Program-made: the position numbers and the translations under genes
Shown here: positions 25,001-33,439 of the stretch, one piece after another
Numbering within the stretch: position 1 is the stretch's first letter
Layout: the number at the start of each line of letters is the position of its first letter
NCBI GenBank assembly: GCA_030549495.1
Contig: JAUIRK010000875.1
Coordinates: 1,205,501 to 1,269,500, forward strand
DNA length: 64,000 bases
Direction: 5' to 3'
From: Nectonema munidae
Lineage: Eukaryota > Nematomorpha > Nectonematoida > Nectonematidae
Notes under the pieces: generated by a model
The model's database searches: none
The model's input: the letters and a program-made list of their open reading frames with translations, nothing else
Told to the model about the DNA's origin: nothing

Positions 25001-25140
25001 TTTAATGATCCAGCAAATAACACTGATAATTACGATCATTTAGATAATTTATAATGTACTAATAATCTTGGTTCCACATCTGAAAATGTAAATCAATAAA
25101 TATGATGCAGTAATAAGGTTTTACCAAGTTTATCAACCAT
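1048..25140 (-). CDS. PLEKHF: Phafin (PH and FYVE domain protein), complete gene, nine coding exons
   Basis: Nine exons join in a consistent frame into a 283-residue protein (family usually about 250-280). Seen: the start MVDKLVNTEANTRRI, a PH domain (about residues 30-131) with the family stretch GRVLVGEGILTKICRKKPK, the linker with WVPD (149-152), and a FYVE zinc finger with all eight Cys ligands (158, 161, 175, 178, 183, 186, 204, 207), the basic KHHCRACG box and the RVC motif. An acidic tail (GEDDDSDEDEEN) follows, as in vertebrate PLEKHF2. Known of the family: these proteins bind PI3P on endosomes and lysosomes and act in endosome fusion, autophagy and apoptosis; the Drosophila member is rush. 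All introns are GT-AG. The ATG context AAAATGG is favourable. Intron 1 (6.4 kb) and intron 2 (6.2 kb) are filled with transposons. A single gene is seen, so PLEKHF1 versus PLEKHF2 is not a meaningful distinction here. Confidence 0.93.
1154..1296 (-). CDS. PLEKHF: Phafin exon 8 (acidic tail)
   Basis: 143 bp encoding GNALSTPINQSQIQESSSGE and then an Asp/Glu run, like the poly-Asp tail of vertebrate PLEKHF2. The acceptor is TTGATTTCAG. The donor GTATTT at 1153 is inferred: reading through it would add a hydrophobic tail to a stop at 1085. Confidence 0.85.
2312..2468 (-). CDS. PLEKHF: Phafin exon 7 (FYVE core)
   Basis: 157 bp beginning HHCRACGFIVCNSCSNKRFL and including LRVCTMC. It supplies six of the eight zinc ligands and the PI3P-contact basic box, here K-HHCR rather than R-HHCR. 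The acceptor is CTTTTTAG and the donor GTTTGT. It ends in phase 1. Confidence 0.95.
3002..3050. repeat. Perfect foldback hairpin in phafin intron
   Basis: 17-bp arms (3002-3018, 3034-3050) are exact inverted copies beginning CTGATTGGTTGTCATAT. The 15-nt loop itself contains GTAC-ACT-GTAC. It is probably the core of a small foldback element or MITE; a pre-miRNA-like origin is possible but unsupported. Confidence 0.6.
3840..3946 (-). CDS. PLEKHF: Phafin exon 6 (linker and start of FYVE)
   Basis: 107 bp encoding GKQAASEHAAPWVPDSETNE, then CMLCKKTQFTLLNRK. It carries the FYVE WxxD-type motif (WVPD) and the first CxxC zinc pair. The acceptor is CATTTTTAG and the donor GTATGG. It ends in phase 0. 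Confidence 0.94.
4631..4756 (-). CDS. PLEKHF: Phafin exon 5 (end of PH domain)
   Basis: 126 bp encoding ELKNGWLISSRRKSFAVYAA and on to HIEKCVADLLTR, the C-terminal PH helix. The acceptor is TTATTTATAG and the donor GTAATCC. Phase 1 at both ends. Reading through the donor soon meets a stop, which supports the splice. Confidence 0.94.
5400..5720 (-). mobile_element. Tigger/Jerky-like transposase N-terminal relic
   Basis: The minus strand reads, in several frames, pieces like a pogo/Tigger helix-turn-helix start (LTIAQKMTLLDMLKEAI) and a CENP-B-like segment (MESALAVWIADYIKNIF). The downstream reading to 5164 (SFAAINSQTLWLEEHL) is not recognised with certainty. The copy is decayed. Confidence 0.35.
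5812..7672 (-). mobile_element. hAT-like transposase relic in phafin intron 4
   Basis: A chain of short minus-strand reading frames follows the order of one hAT-related transposase family: an N-terminal zinc-finger-like piece (FSAWLIRSPGNKKK), then CSYVINDGLSPHFKDG, ELHVVHGPLRTEMNASKW, FPMKYFSVCWVENVACIER, and a C-terminal dimerisation-type stretch (ELWNVIKLCLILSHGN). Many frame changes and stops separate the pieces, so it cannot make a protein. Terminal repeats were not identified. Confidence 0.6.
8659..8952 (-). mobile_element. LINE C-terminal fragment (Jockey-like)
   Basis: The reading IKLRHTLAQLRANKSPLLLH followed by KINPKTHTNSLCPVC matches the conserved tail after the reverse transcriptase of Jockey/R1-type LINEs (…LAQLR.N.SP.L…CP.C). 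It is a short 3' fragment with no RT domain nearby, and lies in phafin intron 4. Confidence 0.6.
9396..9459 (-). CDS. PLEKHF: Phafin exon 4 (PH domain)
   Basis: 64 bp encoding YNKQHIIPLEEVKIRSLEDD plus G, matching the PH strand YNKQHIIPLENV of vertebrate phafins. The acceptor is TTATTTTTAG and the donor GTATATTC. It ends in phase 1. Confidence 0.93.
9600..9700 (-). repeat. tRNA-like SINE (second family)
   Basis: On the minus strand an A-box-like TGGTCTAGTGG and a B box GGGTTCGAATC lie about 45 bp apart, resembling tRNA-Glu. A convincing acceptor stem is not seen, so this looks like a tRNA-derived SINE head rather than a working tRNA gene. Confidence 0.5.
10850..12206 (+). mobile_element. Decayed hAT (ZMYM1-like) element
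   Basis: Plus-strand pieces match the C-terminal half of the hAT family annotated as ZMYM1-like or 'repressor of the inhibitor of protein kinase'-like. These include HVHECFINELDRRFSKESNA at 11478 and the typical end VDWDSFVDEFDNRRIKLQL with a stop near 11881. A C-run followed by TCTAGAATCGCCATTG near 12206 looks like the element's 3' terminus. The 5' half is missing or eroded. Confidence 0.6.
12337..12474 (-). CDS. PLEKHF: Phafin exon 3 (first half of PH domain)
   Basis: 138 bp, 46 codons from PLFIPGRVLVGEG to IVVTKKK, phase 0 at both ends. The acceptor is TTTCTTTTAG and the donor GTAAAC. It includes the near-invariant PRQFFLFNDCLIYGNIV strand of the PH domain. Confidence 0.95.
12881..13020 (-). 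repeat. tRNA-like SINE, copy 1
   Basis: Minus-strand copy of the dispersed ~140-bp repeat also present at 24846-24990, 62815-62955 and, as a 3' fragment, 22812-22886. It carries a tRNA-like B box (GGGTTCGATCC) and a shared non-tRNA body (TCATAGTTCGATACAAGC) ending in ACCTTTA. Confidence 0.7.
13400..16930 (+). mobile_element. Relic of a repetitive protein family ('GDQDK…YPNIPSA' type), split by a hAT insertion
   Basis: Pieces read LLHFGCHVGDQDKNR with paired cysteines upstream, then DCYFC, RYPNIPSATLPVYHSDEL, and, beyond the hAT at 14224-16778, VKKPSFPNVYSGQMKDF. This order matches a family of uncharacterised proteins repeated many times in arthropod and other invertebrate genomes. It is probably mobile-element derived, but I cannot name its class. 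Several frame disruptions are present. Confidence 0.5.
14224..16778 (+). mobile_element. hAT transposon (ZBED5/FAM200-like), 2555 bp, with perfect TSD
   Basis: The ends are CAGCGGTTC… and …GAACCACTG, with subterminal GGGGGCG repeats. Both sides carry the exact 8-bp duplication TGCTAAAC (14216-14223, 16779-16786). The transposase is on the plus strand: a BED-like zinc finger in 15005-15379 (MCLLC … HIKRIHP) and DDE/C-terminal parts in 15596-16437, with LLLHTEVRWLATGN and the dimerisation segment VERSFSAVTRLLSKQRNRLQ. About 200 residues are missing between the two parts and frames change, so this copy is inactive. Confidence 0.85.
16931..18687. other. Phafin intron 2, no recognised gene
   Basis: Mostly AT-rich. 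A plus-strand stretch near 17640-17770 reads like a worn LINE tail. A short TA repeat sits at 17970, followed by an unidentified GC-richer segment (17990-18180). Confidence 0.4.
18688..18752 (-). CDS. PLEKHF: Phafin exon 2
   Basis: 65 bp encoding NTEANTRRIQNVENCFGSSG plus Q, the conserved N-terminal segment of phafins. The acceptor is ATTTTTTAG and the donor GTTACT. Phase 1 in, phase 0 out. Confidence 0.92.
19259..21662 (-). mobile_element. Tigger/pogo-type transposon, 2.4 kb, decayed
   Basis: Inverted ends match with drift: the left end (AAACCTGTCTATAGCGGCCAC) and right end (GTGGCCGTTAAAGCAAGTTTG) are followed on the right by the expected TA. Subterminal GCGGCCACC / CTATTCACAGGG repeats occur at both sides. 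Minus-strand transposase pieces: HTH/CENP-B part at 20586-20858 (LKLQDFKASNGWLEAFRRRH, NMDETGFF with the first catalytic Asp) and DDE part at 20159-20596 (ILMLLDNAPCHP, FLPPNTSSMTQPMDQGII). An acidic C-terminal piece is at 19683-19931. Frames are broken. Confidence 0.85.
22812..22886 (+). repeat. tRNA-like SINE, 3' fragment
   Basis: Matches the 3' half of the SINE family (AGTTCGATA, GCGGCGCA, CTTCTCAATGAAAAC, CTACGGTA, CTTTACG). The tRNA-like head is absent. Confidence 0.6.
23956..24088. mobile_element. piggyBac MITE, 133 bp, with TTAA duplication
   Basis: Flanked by TTAA on both sides, with ends CCCATTTACGGCC and GGCCTTAAATGGG. Its right two-thirds (ATTTCATCTTCGTCTG, CAATGACTTTGAAT, AGATATCGTCTG) is nearly identical to the right end of the full piggyBac element at 45670-48702, so it is a non-autonomous relative. 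A palindrome, TGTTCCAATTTTGGAACA, sits near the left end. Confidence 0.88.
24846..24990 (-). repeat. tRNA-like SINE, copy 2
   Basis: Minus-strand copy, close in sequence to 12881-13020. The B-box region is GGTTCAATCCC on the minus strand and the body is TCATAGTTCGATACAAGC. Confidence 0.7.
25125..25140 (-). CDS. PLEKHF: Phafin exon 1 (16 bp coding: MVDKL plus one base)
   Basis: The ATG at 25140 opens M-V-D-K-L and one G, followed by the donor GTAAAACC. The phase-1 junction with exon 2 makes Val and gives MVDKLVNTEANTRRI, against vertebrate MVDRLANSEANTRRI. Such a short exon could occur by chance, but the sequence match, phase and donor all agree. Confidence 0.85.
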
Positions 25141-25984
25141 TTTAGATCAGATTTGATGAAAGTACAAAAGATTAAAAAAAATGTCGAATAATTTTAATCT
25201 TATATTTTTCCTAGTTTAATTGTGAAATTAGTGAATTTTTAGAAAAACAATCATTTATTTTGATATTTTCCTAAAATATGTACATTTTTAGGTTATAGTT
25301 CAATGTATATATGTTTACTAAATTTATTAAGAAACCTTGTTTAACGTTTTTTAGTTCTGTTTAATGGTATATGCATATTAACCTAAAAATTTAATAAAAT
25401 CTTAAAGCTTTAAAAATATATTATGATAAAGTTTATAAGTTTAAATTTGGAATTTAAATAGATTATTCTTCCAAAAATAGATTTTAACTTTTTATATAGA
25501 ATATTGTCTAATAAAATATACAATTTATTATTTTGATTTTATTAAGAAGAAGAAGAAGAATTTATTTATATATCATAGCATTTTCATATATTAAAAGTTA
25601 ATAGTTTGGACACGAATGAAAAAAAAGACATGAAGAATTCATTATATATGTGCTGGAAATTTCAAATGGCCAATAGCAGTTAGAAATTGAGGAAATAGTT
25701 GGCGGCGTTGTTTAGGATTATAATGTTAGTTAGAATTCCATGAAATTTATGATGCATATAGACAAATAAAAACATAAAAATGAAAATAGGCATGTAAATT
25801 GAAAATATGATTGTTTGGTATTATGCAAGGGTAAGAAGAGAAAAAAGATTGATTTTGCATTCTATATCATATAGAATATAGATTACAAGAAAAGCAGTTT
25901 TTCACTGAACAAGATATAGGGTAACTTTCAATAAGTTGAGCTTTAATAATATTTTTTAAAAAACTTATTCTGTATGTTCCACAC

Positions 25985-26270
25985 TGTAATGAAAACAAAA
26001 GTGAAAAGCTGGAGCTTTTATTCAACAAAAGAACGTTGTAAGGAAAGTGTGTGATATCAAAATAACATGCATATATATACAAGGAAAAATGAATAAAAGT
26101 TGCAGAAGAAAGGACGATCGAAGTAGTATTTAAATTAGGAATTATAAAAGTTATAACAGAGATAGATAGGGAATATATAACATTCAAATGATAAAATTAT
26201 AGAAAAGACATGCATTCAAATAAAGGTGGAAAAGAATCACACAAAGGAATTGCACAATTTGAATATTACA
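25985..26270 (-). repeat. LTR of the Gypsy-type fossil (left copy)
   Basis: 286 bp, TG…CA ended (TGTAATG … ATTACA), repeated in the same orientation at 29405-29690 with very few differences. Confidence 0.88.
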
Positions 26271-29200
26271 ATCTTCCCCATCTTCAAAAAGAATCCTCGA
26301 TCCCAAGTCTTCTGATGGGTTTCCGCTCCCTGCACGAACGCCTCAGCCTTGGACTATCTGTGTCAGCATCTTCTTCAACATTATCTTTTCGATTAGCACC
26401 ATGTACTGATGTCTCTTCATTTTCATCTGGTAAGGGCTCATCATCTATGGCACTTGGAGCTAGATGTTTGAAGGCAACTGTGTTTTCCTTTCCATCTTGG
26501 TACCTCACGCGTGCGCATTCCGGATTTACTTCCAAAAGCTCCACTAGTTCGACCTGGGGTTTCGTTTTAGAAAGAATAGGAAATTTCTTTATCCATGCAG
26601 TCTTTGAATCAGAGAGCCAACATGGGAGTTTTGAGTAGTCGTCGTATTGAGCAGAGTTCTTAACGCTTTCAGACTCTCAGGCAAAACTTCTTCCCACCTT
26701 TCAATCGGCAGACCAAAAGTTTCAGTTGCTAAAACCTCTATCAGAATGTATGTACTTTGGATACCCGAAGGTTGTAAACAGGTCTTGTAAGCAACTAATA
26801 ACAGTACTTGATGATAGATCTTTGCAAGCGTAGGCAAAAGGGAACCTTGAGTATTCGTCTATGATAGTTAGGATATACTTGTTTTTGTTGTTAGAGGGTA
26901 AGGGACCTTTAAAGTCAATCGACAATCGGTCAAAAGGTTTAGTGGACTTGATAATGTGATGTTGGTCAGAATTGTAGAATCTTGGCTTACACTTTCGACA
27001 TACTTGGCAGTTATTTGTTAAAACTTTGATTTCTTCCATCGAAAAGGGTAAGTTATTTTCTCTTACGTAGTGGTGCATTCGTCGGATTCCTGGATGAATC
27101 AAATGATTGTGCAGTCGTTGTAAATCTAAGGATTGTTTGGAGACGGTGCAAGACCTTGATAGTGCATCAGCTGATACGTTTTCTATTCCAGGGCGATATT
27201 TGATGTCAAAGGAATAAGAAGCAAGTTCCAAGCGCCAACGAAGCATTTTGTCGCTTTTTATTTTGCTTTTACCGCGTGGGTCAAATATATAAGAAATAGC
27301 TTTTTGATCCGTCACCACTGTGAATTTTTGCCCAACTAAAAAGTGCTTCCAGTTGCGTATGGCCTCAACGATGGCGAGAGCTTCTTTTTCCACTATGTGT
27401 GTATTTTTCTCAGCAGAATTTAGTGTTTTTGAAAAGAAACCAACTGGTCTCCCTTCTTGTAAAAGACAAGCAAGCAATTGCTTTATTAGATGCATCAGTC
27501 TCCAACACGAGTGGTTTACCTTGTTCAATTGCTCTTAGAGTGGAATCTTTAATCTCTTCTTTCAAGGATTTTATTACTTTTCTTTGTTCAGTGTCCAAAG
27601 GAAAGGATGAAACTTTTGTAAGTGGCTGTATCTTTTTCGAAAAGTCGCGAATCCACTTCGCGTAGTATGAAAAGAATCCCATCATTCTTTTTAGCTCAGC
27701 AGTAGATCTTGGAATGGGCATCTCCATCAAAGGCTTTACACGATCTTGGTCAGGTCTTAATTGTCCTTTGCTAATCTCATATCCGAGAAATTTAATATGC
27801 GTTAGACAGAATTTACTTTTGTTCCAATTTATCCTAAGGGAGTTTGCCTTGATCGCATCAAAAAGCAGCTTCAGATTATGGTTTTGCTCTTCCAAGGACT
27901 CCCCACAAACAATCACGTCATCTAAATATGAAAAAGTGTTGACAAGTTTATTTGATGAAATAAAATTGTTGATATAGCGTTGAAATGCAGAAGCACCATT
28001 TGTCACGCCCATGGGAATTTTTGTAAATTGGAAGAGTTTGCCACATGCTTCAAACGCAGTATACATACGTTCTTCCTCTCTTAACTCGACCTGATAGTAT
28101 GCTATGTTGAATTTTGCTGTTTTTGTAGCGATAGGTTTACACTCGGGAGTTAGGAACTTGAAAAGTTTTATTTCAGAGTACTTCTTAGTTGCACAATTCT
28201 TTTGAGGACCATTAACTCCACAAGAAAACGAAAAAGATATAGGAGCATTCTTTCCTCCCAAACAAATCCTTACCTCTTTATGCTTTTTCATGAAGCTCAT
28301 TCCCAAGATAACTTGTTTCCATAAATCGGGTAAGACTAAGAATTCTTCATCTTCATACAACCGGTTATGAACACGTAACGACGCCTTAACTTTTCCAAGT
28401 ACCTGGATTTTAAAACGACAAGAAGCCATACTAACCTGTTCTTTGCATGGGAGCAACTTTAGTTTTAGAGATATTGCAGTCTTTTTGTCAATAAAATTGT
28501 CTGTACTCCCTGTATCCAAGAGTGCGTAGCATTTAGCATCATTTAGAAATACAACACTTTTCCAGCTGGAGTGAGTAAAGCTTGAATTTAGCATCGAGAG
28601 AATTTTTTGCGATGATTTGCAAACCTTGCTGAAATGACCAATCTTTTTGCATTTAAAACATGTTTGAGTTTTTGCTGGACAGAGTTCTCTTTGGTCCTTG
28701 TAATGTCGTTTGCCACCACAAAAATAACATTTACCAACTTTAGACGACGTTGTAAAGGAGGTGCAAACTTCTTGTTGAGTGTGATTACTAGTAGAATCTT
28801 CAAGATGCTCGTCCTTTGAAGCTGCGGCTAATTGTGTGGAATTTGTATCATAACTTTCGTTTCTATTGATCGCTTGCTCCATAGCTCTTGTTTGATTTAT
28901 TGCTGTTTCAAGGTCCAACTTTGGATTCTCCAACAAACGGGTTCGGATCGCAGTATTCCTGAGACCAGAAATTAAGGAATCCCTTATAAATAGATTTTTG
29001 TGTTCATCCGCAGTAACTGCTTTAAAATTGCAATTAATGGATAAAACCTTTAATGAATGAAAAAAAGAGTCTATAGTTTCCCCGGGTTGTTGGATTCTTG
29101 TTGCGAGAAGATGTCTTGCGTGAACTTCGTTGGGTGTTTTGACATATGCGGTTTCCAGTTGTTCAATAGCCAACTCGTAACTGGTAGCGTCTTGAACAGT

Positions 29201-29404
29201 CTCTGCAACGTCAGCTCCCAAATGCAGAAGTAATAATTCTAGTTTGTTTGGGTTAAGCCCTTCTAAACATTCGAGATAGTAGGCAAAACCTCTAAACCAG
29301 TGTTTCCAATGTTTTCCGCTTTGTTCATCGTCGGTTGATATAGTGAATTCCTTAGGTTTGATGATCTTGTCCATAAGAAAATAGCTTTATTTGTTGAATA
29401 AAAT

Positions 29405-29690
29405 TGTAATGAAAACAAAAGTGAAAAGCTGGAGCTTTTATTCAACAAAAGAACGTTGTAAGGAAAGTGAGTGATATCAAAATAACATGCATATATATAC
29501 AAGGAAAAATGAATAAAAGTTGCAGAAGAAAGGACGATTGAAGTAGTATTTAAATTAGGAATTATAAAAGTTATAACAGAGATAGATAGGGAATATATAA
29601 CATTCAAATGATAAAATTATAGAAAAGACATGCATTCAAATAAAGGTGGAAAAGAATCACACAAAGGAATTGCACAATTTGAATATAATA
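29405..29690 (-). repeat. LTR of the Gypsy-type fossil (right copy)
   Basis: Direct repeat of 25985-26270. Because the element is coded on the minus strand, this is its 5' LTR. Confidence 0.88.
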
Positions 29691-30610
29691 AGTGAATATA
29701 ATTGATAAAAAAATTATAGACAAAAGAATAATATAACATTAGAACTTTGAACCGTACTGACAGTTTTGAATTTTTTTAATGTACAAAGGAAGGGAGAAAT
29801 TGAACCTATCACACAAGTTGTAATAGTGTTTTCAAAATTAAATTGGAAAAATTGAGCGAAAACTTTAGGAGAGAAGCCATAGATAATTTTATATAAAAAA
29901 CAGAGAGGTGAAAACAATAAAATCCTTGCACTTAAGTAATTTAGAATTGTGGAAAACAGGGCTGGTGTGGCACAATTAGTTGACATCATGTATGTACCTT
30001 AAAATTATTTTCTGATTTTTCTCCAAAATAGCAAGATTTTGATGTCCCCATAGTGTAATACAATAGCTTAAGTGTGCTAGAAAGAAGCTATTGAAATAAT
30101 AGAACTTTTGTTTTTTGAGGCAGGATAGCCTTGAACTGTTTGAGCAGACCTGATTTTTTTAGAAAGAATAGAGTTGATATCAGTGGCTTAGCCAAAAAAT
30201 TGAAGTTGGGGGGCAAGCTATTTAGGGGGGGGGGGGGGGGGGCGGGGGCAGAAAAGCTATTTGGAGGGGGGGGGGGGGGCACTGCCCCCCCCCCCCCCCC
30301 TTGCCCCTCCCCCTCTGGCTAGGCCCCTAGTTGATATGCTGTATATGCATGAGCCAATTCAGTTTGTCATCTATTATAACACCAAAAATATTAAAACAGT
30401 TGATAAATACGAATTTAAAATGATGCAATTCAAATTTCTTGGAACATAACCCAAACAACATCGCTTTGGATTTAGAAAGATTAATGGTTATACCATTGAT
30501 AGTACACCAATCAAAAAGGGGGTAACTTCTTTATTCAGATAACAAACTAATAAGTATGAGATATTGACACTAATGTCATTAGCAGAGAAGTATGTGATAA
30601 GTACGGTTTT
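29691..30610 (-). mobile_element. LINE fragment (Jockey/CR1-like), end of RT and C-terminus
   Basis: The minus strand reads an eroded catalytic box (YFSANDISV), then WCTINGITINLSKSKAMLFG and NIFGVIIDDKLNWLMHI. After a MITE insertion (30181-30329) it continues SGLLKQFKAILPQKTKVLLF and LCFLYKIIYGFSPKVFAQFF. This is the usual order of thumb and C-terminal LINE motifs. The Gypsy fossil abuts it directly, and a few further LINE-like residues may lie at 25867-25984. Frames are broken. Confidence 0.7.
30181..30329. mobile_element. Small hAT MITE with G/C runs, 8-bp TSD
   Basis: Ends CAGTGGCTTAGCCA and TGGCTAGGCCCCTA are imperfect inverted repeats. The flanks carry GTTGATAT on both sides (30173-30180, 30330-30337). 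The inside is almost only G runs followed by C runs, so the strand could fold on itself or form quadruplexes. It sits inside the LINE fragment. Confidence 0.85.
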
Positions 30611-30724
30611 CTTTGTTTGCTGCATATCTCCAGTAGTCTGTGTTTGTTGCCCCATATTTTTCAAAAAAAGTCAAGCTAAAGCTGTACTTACTTTTTAGTG
30701 ATGCAAATACCCATCGAAAATATG

Positions 30725-32735
30725 AATTTAAAGTTTCATTCAATTTTAGATAGTCTCAGGTGTTGCACAAACCAAGTTTATCATTTTATATTTTATGATA
30801 GAGGGCGTTAAAATTTTGCTCAAATGTATTGACAAAACAAAAAAGTATTCCATTTTTATAAAGAAAAACATTATAATTGTAATATTTTATATTTTATTAG
30901 TTTAAAACTATTTTGATCAGGGTTGATTTCTTTGATTTGGTTTATTACTATCATTTTCAACCACCTGTAACATATTTTGATACCTTTTTTCAATACAAGC
31001 CCAATGAATGTAATTAGAAGCCAATGTTACTACTCTTTCCGCATTATCATTTACTACTAAAATATTTGACACAACTTCACGGTTATTGTAAAAGTTTTAT
31101 TTTTCCTCATTTTCGATTTCTAAATGTAGAAAACTCCCATCCAAATTTAGATAATTTAAAAAGACAATGGAGAGCTTTCTACTAAAGTATGTAATTCTAC
31201 TTTATTTTTAAAGAATTTTTTTTGGAAATACAGGTTTTCCGTATCCTGTTCCAAATCTTATACTGAAGTTGTAGTCATTTTAAAAAGATTTTATACTTTA
31301 AACAATTTTTTGTTTTTGATAAAAATCCCCATTTCCACTGAAAAGAGAAATTCGTATGAAATCTTCAGTTAAATACCAAACATGATTCATAAAAATATTT
31401 TTAGCAGAAGGTATCTTTGACATTTCTTCTCCCAAAAATGAATTTATGAGATTTAAATCATTAGCAACTTTATCTTCAACACTGTTTGCAGTAAACCACC
31501 ATGGCAAATAATTAGAGACACAAATATTTGTGAAAAGTATTTTTTTTTTCATTTTTCCTACCGTTAAAAACTTTTAGGTATACCCTGAATTATTTTTTTC
31601 ACCATAACAATTTTTAACTACAAATAATTTTAAGCATCTATCCGGCTGTATTAACAGAGCCTGGTGATCTAATTTTAATAAAACTTTTTTCACCATCAAG
31701 ATTTAAAAAGATTAGTTCTTTATAATCTGAGCTAACGTACTTTTCTTTTTACATTTCTTTACAAAAATAAATTTTAGTTTTATCGTTTTCAACTTCATAG
31801 AAAGTATAATTTGTTCGGTCACTTAAATATAACTTTTTGAATTCTTTTCTGAATTTATTAAAAAACTCATACTCTTGTCCAGATGTCGTATATATTTTCA
31901 AGCCTTCCCATACTTTTTTTGGTAATAATTGACCAATATGATGTCAACAAGGTCACGAAAGAAGAGGTTTCTTTAGCCTTTTTTGAATATAAATACATGT
32001 TGCCGTTAAATGTCCGCTGTTAAAACTAGTTGTGTCAAAAACCATTCTTTTTACAAAGTCTTTACAATTCCATTCTTAGAGTAAACTTGATAATGCATTT
32101 CCTCCTTTGTCTTTTACATAAGGATTGATTAAAGGGACGCAATTATTTTAACTATATTAATATTTGAAATTAAAGGATGTGTTCTCTCTTTATAGTGAAA
32201 CTTGTTTTTAATGCAGGTTACAACTTTCCATCGCAATGCAGATTTATTAAGTTTGATGATGTCCATGAGTCTTTTATTTTGCTTGGAATTTTTTCTATAA
32301 CTTCAATTTTTATTTATAAGCCTGAGTTTAATGAATATTTATTATCACCATCAGACGCTTTAATGATTATTGAAAAATAGCAAAAGATGCCGTGGGGAAA
32401 CATGGTTTCTAGATAACGTTGAAATTAATTTTCCATTTTTAATATATCATGGAGTAAAATATATTAGTTCCAATTTTCTTACATCTTTTATGGGATTTTT
32501 TGCACACACCTTGTGTATTTTCTCTTCATCATAACTTCTTTCGAACTTTTTTCCCTCTATTGATTCAATTTTTATTTGCATTTTACTTTTCATATATATC
32601 AAAATATCTGAAATATAACTCATTTTTATTTGAAAAAATACAATAACGCCATCTACAAAAAAAATTTTTCACTTGATTTTGAATTTTTTAGTTGTGCAAC
32701 ACCTAAATCCAGAAATTTTAAAGTGAAATTTCGTC
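30725..32735 (-). mobile_element. DNA transposon-like element with inverted repeats and 'WYLTE' ORF family
   Basis: Inverted ends share AGGTGTTGCACAA (30758-30770; inverted 32692-32704) and GGCGTTA (30804-30810; inverted 32644-32650) at nearly the same spacing. The minus strand between them reads, with frame changes, FDTTSFNSGHLTATCIYIQK, a RHHIGQ box, SGQEYEFFNKFRKEF, LPWWFTANSVEDK and NHVWYLTEDFIRISLFSG. This matches a family of uncharacterised repeated proteins in invertebrates (pattern FDTT…N.G…RHH..E…HLWYLTEE). I infer a DDE-like transposase, class unknown. Confidence 0.6.
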
Positions 32736-32870
32736 ATACTTTTTTTAGGCCAATAGACAGCATCAAGAAAAGTAAGAAGAATTTAAAAAATGTTGGGGCA
32801 ACGGCAACACACTTACCCCCACTTGACACACTGAAAAGAAGGTGAGGCAGAAGAGAGATTTATTAAAAAG

Positions 32871-32967
32871 AAATTTGCTGTCAACAGGAAGTATACTACG
32901 AAGTTTACTTAAAGTTAAAGAAATTTTTGAAAAACTACGAAGTATACTTCCTGTTGAGACCAAATTT
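32871..32967. repeat. Long foldback hairpin
   Basis: Arms of about 41 bp (32871-32911 and 32927-32967) are near-perfect inverted copies around TCAACAGGAAGTATACT, with only about 15 nt between them. It is likely a foldback or MITE core. Confidence 0.6.
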
Positions 32968-33439
32968 CCATTTTGTTGGAATTAGAAAATGCTCTTTTAA
33001 ATCATTTTTTAAGGACTTTGATTGCTTTTAATCAAAAAATATCATCAGCATTGAATTCACAATATTAGAATTGGTTAACAGAATAACATACAGCAGAAAA
33101 GTTACCACTATATGGTAAAATCAATACCTCATCATGACACCATTTTACAGTGACATAAAATTAACCAATCAGATGAGATATCATCATACTGCGCAAGAAT
33201 ACCCAGAAAGATACAACTATGCCAATCAAAGAGGAATCATTCATGGGAACCAAAATTCCTTCAACAACCATTTTTGAACTAAGCAGCACACTATACTCTT
33301 TGATTGTTTCGAAGAATCTTCATTTCTTAACGTATTCATATGACTTAAGTAGCATAATAAAATTTGGAAGAGCGTATGAAGTTTATAGCCTTTTTCAGGT
33401 ACAGGAAAATCATTTAACATAGTACATACAGTTTTAAAT

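Larger units (their letters stand above)
25985..29690 (-). mobile_element. Gypsy-type LTR retrotransposon fossil
   Basis: Two direct repeats of about 286 bp (25985-26270 and 29405-29690) are the LTRs; they begin TGTAATG and the better one ends TTACA. They are nearly identical, which suggests a fairly young insertion. Between them, on the minus strand, lie in order a gag region with CCHC-type zinc knuckles, an aspartic protease (LLDTGSTDN), reverse transcriptase (FSYLDDVI), RNase H (LVLETDAS) and an integrase. The copy is broken, with several interruptions and a shortened RT. No clear target-site duplication is visible. No envelope gene is seen. Confidence 0.88.

Noticed and set aside
26210-28819. 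Plus-strand reading frames between 26.2 and 28.8 kb
   Set aside because: Shadows of the minus-strand Gypsy-type coding region.
30088-30449. Gly-rich and Pro-rich reading frames
   Set aside because: Products of G and C runs in the hAT MITE.
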